Below are positions 53,052 through 61,794 of a stretch of DNA of 64,000 nucleotides, piece after piece. Both the position numbers and the translations under genes were made by a program. Numbering within the stretch: the first letter of the stretch is position 1; every line of letters begins with the position of its first letter. Source of the DNA: Paracoccus sphaerophysae (GTDB lineage: Bacteria > Pseudomonadota > Alphaproteobacteria > Rhodobacterales > Rhodobacteraceae). The DNA lies in the NCBI RefSeq assembly GCF_000763805.1, contig NZ_JRKS01000004.1:25422-89421 (forward strand). Reading direction: 5' to 3'. The notes below the pieces were generated by a model that was given only the letters and a program-made list of their open reading frames with translations, had not been told where the DNA came from and ran no database searches.

Positions 53052-53379
53052 GTAAGCCTCCGGGTGATCGCTTGCAAACGACGCTAGAGGAAAAGGCTTG
53101 AGATTCCGTTACCACCGGAGCAATATGGCGCAGTGAGGCCATGGCACGGCAAGCGCGGCCGTTCAGGCCAGCCGTGCGATCGCCCTGACTGCCAGTCTGC
53201 AGGGCGCACGGTCCGCAAACCGGCCGCGGGCGCGGGCGATGCCCAGTCAGCAAAGCGCTGGCAATCCCCGATCGTTACCGCTAGCAAGGCCCCATGATTC
53301 GTCTGGATTTGTCTGCGGTGAACTTGGGCGGCGCGCCGGTCGCTAAGACTTTAACGAAATAAACGGATTTCTGCACCGC
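53052..53379. other. divergent intergenic region, chemoreceptor / GGDEF-EAL
   Basis: A 328-base gap with divergent starts at both ends. It is less GC-rich near each start (for example the CTAAGACTTTAACGAAATAA stretch before the GGDEF-EAL gene). I see no convincing sigma-70 or flagellar promoter, terminator, repeat or small gene. Confidence 0.5.
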
Positions 53380-55059
53380 ATGGAGACGAACTGGCCCGCA
53401 TCTGCCGATGGTTTCGAACTCGACGCGGACATTGCCGGCACGCCCAACGATCTGCTCAGCCGCAGCCGTGAACTTTACAGCGCCTTCGTGCGGGCCGGCG
53501 CGCTGATCCTGTGGCGCGCCGACATGGCGGGACGGATGACCGCCGTCACCGGCTGGCAAGCGGTGACTGGCCGTCCCGACCACGAGGCGCTGGGCCGCGG
53601 ATATCTGGAACGCTTCCACCACGACGACCGCCACCTGCTGGATTTCCGCAACCGAGAGATCAGCGACACCGTCCAGGCCGAGTGCCGGCTGCTGGACAAG
53701 CATGGACGCTGGCGCTGGGTGCGGGCCCGGGGGGTCCTGATCGCGGCGTCGCGCGGCTTTCCCTCTGAATTGGTCGGCACGATCGAGGACATCCATGACC
53801 AACGGCTGGCGCTGGAACGCGCGCGCTACCTGGCCGAGCGCGACGCGCTGACCGGCCTTGGCAACCGCCGCACCCTGATCGACCAGCTGATCCGCCTGCA
53901 CGGCAAAGAGGCGACCGCCACCGTGGTCATGCTGGACGTGAACCGCTTCAAGGAAATCAACGAGCTGCACGGTCACCAGACCGGCGACCGCTTCCTGGTG
54001 CGGCTGGGCCAGCTGCTGGTCGCCGCGGCGCCGCCGCATTCGGTCTGCGCCCGGATGGGCGGAGACGAATTCTGCGTCGTGGTGGCCGACGCCACCGAGG
54101 CCGAGTCGTTCTGCGCCCGGCTGGATGCGACACGCCTGACCGGGGTCAGCATCGCCGATCTGCAGATTCCCTTCGGCTTCACGGCCGGGATCGCCAACGC
54201 CGTGTGGGACGTGCCCGACCCGGTGTCCACGGTGCTGCGGCACGCCGACCTGGCGCTGTTTGCGGCCCGCTCGGCCGGGCGGGCGGTCGCGCATTTCGAA
54301 CCGGCGATGCAGGAGGAGGCCGACGCCCGCCAGCAGCTGTCCGGCCTGTTCGCGCTGGCCTGCCGCAATGATGAGTTCTTCCTGGAATATCAGCCGATCA
54401 TCGCCATCGACAGCGGCGAGACCGTGTCGTTCGAGGCCCTCGTGCGCTGGCAGCATCCGCAGATGGGACGGATCCAGCCGGCGGTCTTCGTACCCCTGGC
54501 CGAACAGAATGGCACCATCGCCCAGCTGGGCCGCTGGGTGCTGTCCAAGGCCTGCGCCGATCTGGCGGCGGCCGACCCGCGGCTGCGGATCAACCTCAAC
54601 GTCTCGGCCCGGCAGCTGCTCGAGCCGGGGTTTGCCGACGCGGCGCGGGACATCGCGCGGGCGCATGGCGTCGACCCGCAGCGCATCACGCTCGAGCTGA
54701 CCGAAAGCTCGAACATGGCGGCGGTAGCCACCAGCCCGGAACTGGCGCGGCTGCGGACGCATGGCTTCCGCACCGCGCTGGACGATTTCGGGACCGAATA
54801 CGCGGTGTTGTCGCATGTGAGTTCGGGGCAGTTCGACGCGATCAAGCTGTCGCGCGAGTTCATCGTCGGCTGCTGCTGCGAGGACCGCGCCCGCACCGTG
54901 CTGCGCCACGTCATCAACCTGTGCGACGACCTGGGGATGGATGTCGTGGCCGAAGGGATCGAGACCCGGGGCGAGTTCGACTGCCTGCGCGCGGCCGGGG
55001 TGCGGCTGATGCAGGGGTTCCATTTCGACCGCCCCGGCCGGCTGCGCGCCCGCGCCTGA
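53380..55059 (+). CDS. PAS-GGDEF-EAL cyclic-di-GMP enzyme
   Basis: A 559-residue protein with a PAS domain (about residues 27-135), GGDEF (about 140-300) and EAL (about 310-555), and no membrane span. The cyclase motif GGDEF is intact (ARMGGDEFCVVV) with DVNRFKEINELHGHQTGD; the RxxD inhibitory site is missing. The phosphodiesterase motifs are also intact: FEALVRW, NLNVSARQL, ELTES, DDFGTEYA (a variant of DDFGTGYS), AEGIET and QGFHF. Both activities are therefore possible. It is divergent from the chemoreceptor gene. The ribosome site before the ATG is weak. Confidence 0.93.
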   Translation: METNWPASADGFELDADIAGTPNDLLSRSRELYSAFVRAGALILWRADMAGRMTAVTGWQAVTGRPDHEALGRGYLERFHHDDRHLLDFRNREISDTVQAECRLLDKHGRWRWVRARGVLIAASRGFPSELVGTIEDIHDQRLALERARYLAERDALTGLGNRRTLIDQLIRLHGKEATATVVMLDVNRFKEINELHGHQTGDRFLVRLGQLLVAAAPPHSVCARMGGDEFCVVVADATEAESFCARLDATRLTGVSIADLQIPFGFTAGIANAVWDVPDPVSTVLRHADLALFAARSAGRAVAHFEPAMQEEADARQQLSGLFALACRNDEFFLEYQPIIAIDSGETVSFEALVRWQHPQMGRIQPAVFVPLAEQNGTIAQLGRWVLSKACADLAAADPRLRINLNVSARQLLEPGFADAARDIARAHGVDPQRITLELTESSNMAAVATSPELARLRTHGFRTALDDFGTEYAVLSHVSSGQFDAIKLSREFIVGCCCEDRARTVLRHVINLCDDLGMDVVAEGIETRGEFDCLRAAGVRLMQGFHFDRPGRLRARA

Positions 55060-55093
55060 CGACACGGCGCGGCTTGCGCCCGCGCCTGACATG

Positions 55094-55123
55094 AAAAACG
55101 GCGCCGCCCGTCAGGGCAGCGCC
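55094..55123 (-). terminator. Rho-independent terminator after trxA
   Basis: On the minus strand GGCGCTGCCC, loop TGAC, GGGCGGCGCC is followed by GTTTTT. It ends the addB-addA-trxA unit. Confidence 0.8.
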
Positions 55124-55144
55124 GCCATCCTCTGGCCGGAAGGA

Positions 55145-55465
55145 TCAGACCGATTCGTCGATCCAGGCCTTCAGCGAGGCCTTGGGTGCCGCGCCCATCC
55201 GGTTCGACACGACCTGGCCGTTCTTGAACATGAACAGCGCCGGAATCCCGCGTACGCCCAGCGTCGCCGGGATGTCGGGGTTTTCGTCGACATTGACCTT
55301 CACGATCTTGATCTTGCCGGCATATTCGTCCGACAGTTCTTCCAGCGCCGGGCCGATCTGGCGGCACGGGCCGCACCATTCGGCCCAGAAATCGACCATG
55401 ACCGGCACGTCGGACTGGCGCACGACGCTGTCGAAATCGGCGTCGGTGGCTTTGGTGGTTGCCAT
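55145..55465 (-). CDS. trxA: thioredoxin
   Basis: A 106-residue cytoplasmic thioredoxin. The active site is [13 protein letters not shown] (redox Cys pair at about 32 and 35), with the buried Asp in VDFWAEWC and the cis-Pro in [17 protein letters not shown]-like CAAGGAGT precedes the ATG. It is the last gene of the addB-addA-trxA run. Confidence 0.97.
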   Translation of the reverse strand: MATTKATDADFDSVVRQSDVPVMVDFWAEWCGPCRQIGPALEELSDEYAGKIKIVKVNVDENPDIPATLGVRGIPALFMFKNGQVVSNRMGAAPKASLKAWIDESV

Positions 55466-55506
55466 CGGGATACTCCTTGTGGCTGCAACGGGGGTTGCTA
55501 CCAGAG

Positions 55507-58500
55507 CTATGAAGCCGCTGGCCCCTGGTCAAGACCGCGCAGCGCCGCATCCCATGCCGCGTCCAGCAGCGGGTCGGGCAGCTCCATCAGCGCCCGCGTC
55601 CGTGTCCACAGGATCGCCGTGTCGATCTGGTGCCCCGGCCAGATCGCCCGCAGGGCGTGGCGATAGGCTGCCATCTGCCGCAGATAACCCTCGGGCGAGG
55701 CCTCGGGCGAGGCGGGCACGCCGGCGTTCGATTTATAGTCGATGGCGGTGACCCGCCCGGGGGTGACCACCAGCCGGTCGATGGTCCCCGACAGGACCCC
55801 GCCGCCGGGCAAGGGCGCGCTCAGCGCCACCTCGCGCAGCACCGTGGCGCCGTCGGGCACCGCAAAGACGTGGGCCAGCGCCTCGGCCTCGATGATCTCG
55901 CCAAGTTCGGCCAGCAGCGCGGCCAGCTCGGCCTCGCCCGGCACGCCGCCCTCGGCGCCGGACAGGATCGCCAGTGCCCGGTCCGGCCAGTCGGCGCGGG
56001 GCAGGGCGGGCAGATGTTCCAACAGCAGATGCAGCCGGGTCCCGGCCAGCAGCGCCGCATCGCGGTCGAGCCCCGCGACGGCCGGATCGCCCGCCACGAT
56101 CTTGTCGCCGCCCAGGGCGGTGGCGGCCACGGGCCGCGCCGGGCGCGGCAGCGGGCCAGTCGGCAAAGGACAGCCGCCGGGTCTCGCTGCCGCGGCCGTC
56201 ATCCAGCCGCGTTTCGGCCAGCCCGTGCAGCGCGGCGCGGTCGAACCCGTCCGCCACCATCGCGTGCCAGCTTTCGGTGCCGGTCCCGGTCTCGCCCGCG
56301 GCGGCCACGATCAGCCAGCTTTCCGCCCGCGTCAGCGCCACGTACAGCAGGCGGCGGCGCTCTTCCTCTTGCCGGCGCTTGTCGCGTTCGGCCCATGCGG
56401 CGACCAGGTCGGTCTGCTGCGCCTTGCTGCCCCGCCAATGCGCCGGAGGCCCGCGGTCGGGCAGGATCGTCTGCGGGGTTCGCCCGCCCGCCCCCCGCCT
56501 GGCGCAGTCGGGCAGGATCACGATCGGGCTTTCCAGCCCCTTGGCGCCGTGCACGGTCATCACCCGCACCACGCCCGCGCCATCCGAGCCGCGGCCGGGC
56601 TGGCGGCGCAGCTCGGCCTGGTCGTCGGACAGCCAGGCCAGGAAGCCGGTCAGCGAGGGCGTCTCGCTGGTCTCGTAGGTCAGCGCCTGCGCGAGCAGCT
56701 CGTCGATGCCGTCCACCGCCTCGGGGCCCAGCCGCCCGATCAGCCGCGCCCGGCCGCGATGGCGGACCAGCAGGCGCGAGATCAGGTCGTGCGGGCGCAG
56801 GAAATCGGCCTGAGCCTGCAGGTCGGCGATCACCGCCCACGCCTCGTGATGGGCCGAGTTGCGCAGCGCCTCGATCAGATGGCCGCTGCGGCGCGCGGCC
56901 AGCCGGTACAGCTGGTCCTCGTTCAGCCCGAACAGCGGCGAGCGCAGCGCGGCGGCCAGCGACAGGTCGTCCTCGGGCGTGGCCAGCACCGACAGCACGG
57001 CGCGGATGTCGCGGACGGCGATCTCTCCGCCCAGCCGCAGCCGGTCGGCGCCGGCGACGGGCAGGCCGGCCTGCTTCAAGGCGCGGATGATTTCGTGAAA
57101 CACCGTGCTGCGCCGCTGCACGAGGATCAGCACGTCGCGGGGCAGGATCGGCCGTGGCGCGCCCTCGCGCGGCTGAAGGGGCGTCCCGATCATGTCGCGG
57201 ACCGCGGCGGCGACGGCGTCGGCCAGGACGGTTTCGGCGGCGTCGGGGGCGGTGGCATCGACCGGGCGGAACCATTCCATCGCGGCCGGAGCCTCGGGCT
57301 TGGGCACCGGCGCCCACAGGTCGACCCGGCCGGGCATCCGGTCGCGAAAGGCGATGTGGCGCGGCGGCTCGGGGCCCAGCCCCTGCGCGGCGTCGTCCTG
57401 GAACACCGCGTCGGTCAGCGACAGGATCGCCGGCGACGAGCGGAAGGAATGGCGCAGCGCGGCATCCTGCATCGGCCGCCCGACCGCCGCAAAGGCGTCG
57501 GAAAAGCCGCGATGGCGTTCGGTGAAGACCGCGATGTCGGCGCCCTGGAAGGAATAGATCGACTGCTTGGGGTCGCCCACCACGAACAGGGTGCGCGGCC
57601 GGTCGGCGGCGCCCTCGCCGGCGGTGAACTCGGCCGCAAGCCGTTCCACCACCTGCCACTGGGCGGGCGAGGTGTCCTGCGCCTCGTCCACGAGGATATG
57701 GTCGATCCCGCCATCCAGCCGGAACAGCACCCATTGCGCCATCGCCGCATGGCCCAGCAGCGCGGCGGTGCGCAGGATCAGGTCGTCGAAATCCAGCCAG
57801 CCGCCGGCCCGCTTGGCCTCGGTATAGCGGCGGCAGAAAGCGTGGCCAAAGCGCTGCAGCGCCAGCGTCCGCTGGGCGTGGCGCAGTTTCAGCCGCAGCG
57901 GGCGCGCGGCCTCGACCCGGGACATCAGCACGTCGATGTCGTCGACCAGCCCCGCGCAGGAGCCGCGGCGCAGCGCAAGGGTGGGCCATTCGCCTAGCCG
58001 CGCCAGCCCGGCCCGGGCGCCGCTGCCGAAGATGAAGACCGACTCGAGCCGCTCCAGCTCGGCCACGCCGGGCGCCGCCCAGTTGCCGCCGTCCAGCTTG
58101 CGGGCGTCGCGGGCCGGGTTGCCGCCGCCGGCATGCAGCAGCGGGATCAGCGCCGCGATCAGCCGGCCCTCGGTTTCTCCCAGGCAATCGGCCAGCAGGG
58201 CCGCCTCGTCGAAGCCCTCGGGCAGGCCGCAATCGGCCCACAGCCGCGCCGCGCAGGGCGCCGCGTCGTAATCCCGCAGCCCGGCGAGAAAGCCGTCCAG
58301 CCCGTCGTCCGATTGCAGCGACAGCAGGTCGGCCATCTCGGGGGCGTTCTCGCGGGCCATCTGCTCGATCACCTCGGCGCGCAGATTGGCGGCGCTGCGG
58401 TCGTCCAGCTCGGCAAAGCCGTGCGGCACCCCGGCCTCCAGCGGAAAGCGCCGCAGGACGCCGGCGCAGAAGCTGTGGATGGTCTGGACCTTGAGCCCGC

Positions 58501-58882
58501 CCGGCGTCTCGATCGCCTGCGCGAACAGCCGTCGCGCGGCGCTCAGGTCGGGATCGCCGCCGATCCCCATGGCCTTCAGCCGGGCGGTCAGCGCGGCGTC
58601 GTCCAGCATCGCCCATTCGCCCAGCCGCTGCAGCAGGCGGTTCTGCATCTCGGTCGCGGCGGCCTTGGTATAGGTGAGGCACAGGATGCGCTCGGGCCGG
58701 GTCCCGCCCAGCAGCAGCCGGGCCACGCGGTCGGTCAGCACGCTGGTCTTGCCCGACCCGGCATTTGCCGTGAGCCAGGTCGAGCGCTCGGGGTCCGCCG
58801 AGATGTGCTGGGCGCGGGTGGCCTCGTCGGGGGGCGCGACGCCGCCCGTCACCTTGGTCAGGTCGTCCTCGGGCTCACGCAT
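55507..58882 (-). pseudogene. addA: AddA helicase-nuclease, frame broken before the nuclease domain
   Basis: AddA is the UvrD-like helicase and nuclease of AddAB, which processes double-strand breaks for RecA. From 58882 the helicase is intact: Walker A TANAGSGKTSVL, DEAQDTSPAQW, VGDPKQSIYSFQGAD, VMTVHGAKGLESPIV and LLYVALTRAE. After LSFADWP (about 56155) the frame runs into an Arg/Gly-rich nonsense tail ending at 55733. The nuclease part continues in another frame, from PARPVAATALGGDKIV through LHLLLEHLP to the nuclease motif VTAIDYKSN, and ends at 55507. The net effect is one extra base, near the GGG at 56153-56155 (plus strand), or an out-of-frame deletion in the linker. A sequencing error is possible. 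Confidence 0.85.
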
Positions 58883-61793
58883 CGCCGACCCTCATCCGTT
58901 GCGGCGGGTCGGCCTCGGACCACTCGCCATAGCGGCTCAGATGGTCATAGGCCGAGCCGTGGCCGGTCCGCTCCATCGCCCGGCGAGCGGTAAAGCCGTG
59001 CTCGCCGCCCAGGTAGCCCGCGACCAGCAGCACGAACTGGTCCCAGGTCGCGGCCAGCTCGTCGTCCCAGCCCAGCGCCTCGGTCTCGCCCTGCCCGCCA
59101 AGGCGGATATAGCGCAGGTCCGCGATCTCCATCGGCGCGCCGAAGACGCCGCGCTGGGCCATCGCGGCCTCCAGCGGCAGCTGCTTGTCGAAGGCCAGCA
59201 CCTTCGCCCGCTTGGGCGGGGCGCCGGACTTGTAGTCATAGATCACCGCCGTTCCATCCTGCAGCCGGTCGATCCGGTCGGGCCGCGCGGTCAGGGTGAA
59301 ATCGAGGCCCGGCAGCGCGAGGCTGTGGCGCGTTTCCACCGTCAGCGGGGCGCCGTCCTGCAGCCGGTCGTGTTCGTCGGCGACCAGCCGGTCGGCGATG
59401 CCCGCGATCCGCGCCCGCCAGAACATCCGCACCGAGGGCCAGGGCACCTGCTGCGCCAGCACCTCGTCGGCCGCCCCCAGCAGCCGGACCCGCAACGCCT
59501 CGGGCGGGTCGGCGGGGCCGGGCGGCGGGGTCAGGAAGCGGCGCACGATGTCGTGCAGCACGTTGCCGCGCTCGGCCGCGTCGGGGGCCGGGCGCAAGGG
59601 GTCGAGCGGGCGCAGCCGCAGCACCTTGTCGGCATAGATCGCGTAGGGGTCGCGGATCAGCCGCGCCACCGCCGTCACCGAGAGTTCGCGCAGGGCCGGC
59701 GCGGGGGGCAGGGGCGAGGGACGGGGGGCGAGCCTCGCGTGGTCCCCCGGCTGCGGCGCGGCTACCGCAGCGGCGAGGTCCAGCCAGCGCTGGCCGCGCG
59801 CCTTCATCGCCGCCACCGCCGCCGGTCCGCCCTGCGCGGGCAGGCCGCCCAGCAGGTTCAGCAGCCGGTTCAGCCAGCGCGAGGGGATGGTTTCCGCCTC
59901 GTCGCTGCGCCGGGCGCGGGTCAGCACGATCTCGTCGGCGGCAGCAGCGATCTGGAAGTCATGCGCCGACAGCCCGATGCGCCGTTCCGGCAGGGTCAGC
60001 CCCGCCTGCCGCCGCATCGGCCGGCTGAGCCAGGGGTCGGGGTCCAGCGCCTGCGGCCAGCCGCCCTCGGTCAGCCCGCCGAGGATCACGAGGCCCACGG
60101 CCTCGGTCCGGGCCTCGCGCGGGCCGCGGATGCGGACCAGAGGGTGGGCGTCGGCCTCGACCCGCACCGCCTGGGCCTGCAGCTCGGCGCCCAGCAGCTC
60201 GGCAAAGTCATGGGCGCTGGTCTCGGGGCCGCGCGGGGCGTGGCGGGCGACATGGTCCAGCACGGCGCGGGCCTTGTCGCCGGCACGCTCGGCATACAGC
60301 CGCGACGCCGCGGCCGTGCCACCCGGACCGGCGGCCCAGATTTCGGCAAGATGCAGGTGCCGCGCGGCACGCTCGGCCAGCGGCAGGGGCCCGGGATCGG
60401 CGATCAGCGGCAGCGTCTCGTCCAGCAGCGCGGCGATGCCCTGCGCCCAGTCGCGGCGCGCGGGCGGGGTGCGCGGCCGGTCGCCCCAGGCCCGCAGCGC
60501 CGCGCCGTCGGGAAAGACCGGGCCATGCTTGCGCAGGTGCAGCTCCAGCTCGCGCGTGTGCAGCAGATGGGCGCCGCGGGCGTCGTGCCCCGCGCCGGTC
60601 GCCGTCAGCGGATGCTTCAGCAGCACCAGCAGCGCCACGATGTCCAGCGCCGCCAGCGGCAGTTCGGCGACGTGGCGCAGGAACAGCCCGGCGGCGGTCA
60701 GCGGCAGGGGCGCGCCGGCGCTGTCGTCGGGGCGGATCGCCCAGCGGTCCAGCGCCGCGGTGACCCGGCGGGTCAGGGTCCGGTCGGCCGCGATCAGGGT
60801 GACGGCGCGGCCGTGATGGACGGCATCACGGATCAGGACGGCGATGGCGCCGGCCTCGGAGGCCGGGTCGTCGGCCTCGATCAGCGTCATCCCGGCGCAG
60901 GCCGGCCCCAGATCGCCCAGCGACGGTCCCTGCGCCACCCACTGGTCGGTGACCGGCGCCGGCCGCAGGGCGAGGCTCAGCAGCCGGTTCCGCTGCGGCG
61001 CCGGCGGGGCCGCGTCGGTCCACGGCCGCGGCGCGCCCATCGCCGCGATCAGCGGCGCAAAGCGAGCCTGCGGGTGGTCCTCGTCGCCCTCGATCAGCCG
61101 CGCCTGCAGTTCGGGCGGCAGATGCGGGTCGTGGCCCGGCAGCACCACCGCGCCGCCGGGCAGCGCCGCCACCGCCTGCATGAACAGCCGCGTCGCACCG
61201 TGCGAGCCGGTCGAGCCGGCGACGATCACCGGCCCCGGCGGCAGGTTGCGCCCTTCGGCCCAGTCCTCGGCCAGCATCTGCGCGGCGCGGCGCTGCAACG
61301 CCTCGCGGTCCACCGGCGCACCGTCCAGGTGGAATCCGGCGGCGATGCGCAGGAACGTCAGGGCGCGCTGCCAGTGGGCGGCGTGATCGGCCGCGTCGAC
61401 GGCGTCCAGCGCCTCGGCGTCCAGCCCCTCGGACTGCATCTCGGCCATCAGCGCAGCCAGCGAGCGGGTCAGCGCCGGCACCGACTGGCCGTCCTCGGCC
61501 CGCAGGGCGCGGGCGACCAGATGCGACAGGTCCAGCAGCCTTGCCAGCGGCGCGGCGGGGGGCGGCAGCCCGGCCTCGGACCCCAGATCGGCGATCAGCC
61601 GCAGCCGCGGCAGCAGCAGCGCGCCGTGGCGGTGAAACGCAGCCTCGATGCCGCGCAGCGTGTGGCCCGAGTTGCAGTGGATGGTGACGGCGGCCATCGC
61701 CTCGGGCGGGCGGTCGGCCATGCGATCCCGCAGCCCGCGCACCAGCTCGGCCGCAAAATCCACGCCGGCGGGCAGGGCATACAGACCCTGCAT
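58875..61793 (-). CDS. addB: double-strand break repair protein AddB
   Basis: The 972-residue partner of AddA, with an inactivated helicase-like N-terminal part and a C-terminal RecB-type nuclease (TAVIYDYKSGAPPKRAKVL, catalytic Asp and Lys). Conserved AddB segments such as VIVAGSTGSHGATRLFMQAV, LGGLTEGGWPQALDPDPWLS and LSVTAVARLIRDPYAIYA are present. The ATG at 61793 follows the upstream stop by one base. The stop overlaps the addA start by 8 bases. It appears intact, unlike addA. Confidence 0.93.
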   Translation of the reverse strand: MQGLYALPAGVDFAAELVRGLRDRMADRPPEAMAAVTIHCNSGHTLRGIEAAFHRHGALLLPRLRLIADLGSEAGLPPPAAPLARLLDLSHLVARALRAEDGQSVPALTRSLAALMAEMQSEGLDAEALDAVDAADHAAHWQRALTFLRIAAGFHLDGAPVDREALQRRAAQMLAEDWAEGRNLPPGPVIVAGSTGSHGATRLFMQAVAALPGGAVVLPGHDPHLPPELQARLIEGDEDHPQARFAPLIAAMGAPRPWTDAAPPAPQRNRLLSLALRPAPVTDQWVAQGPSLGDLGPACAGMTLIEADDPASEAGAIAVLIRDAVHHGRAVTLIAADRTLTRRVTAALDRWAIRPDDSAGAPLPLTAAGLFLRHVAELPLAALDIVALLVLLKHPLTATGAGHDARGAHLLHTRELELHLRKHGPVFPDGAALRAWGDRPRTPPARRDWAQGIAALLDETLPLIADPGPLPLAERAARHLHLAEIWAAGPGGTAAASRLYAERAGDKARAVLDHVARHAPRGPETSAHDFAELLGAELQAQAVRVEADAHPLVRIRGPREARTEAVGLVILGGLTEGGWPQALDPDPWLSRPMRRQAGLTLPERRIGLSAHDFQIAAAADEIVLTRARRSDEAETIPSRWLNRLLNLLGGLPAQGGPAAVAAMKARGQRWLDLAAAVAAPQPGDHARLAPRPSPLPPAPALRELSVTAVARLIRDPYAIYADKVLRLRPLDPLRPAPDAAERGNVLHDIVRRFLTPPPGPADPPEALRVRLLGAADEVLAQQVPWPSVRMFWRARIAGIADRLVADEHDRLQDGAPLTVETRHSLALPGLDFTLTARPDRIDRLQDGTAVIYDYKSGAPPKRAKVLAFDKQLPLEAAMAQRGVFGAPMEIADLRYIRLGGQGETEALGWDDELAATWDQFVLLVAGYLGGEHGFTARRAMERTGHGSAYDHLSRYGEWSEADPPQRMRVGDA

Positions 61794-61794
61794 C

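Noticed and set aside
55733..56150. C-terminal tail of the longest addA frame
   Set aside because: It is Arg/Gly-rich out-of-frame translation; the true nuclease domain lies in the neighbouring frame ending at 55507.
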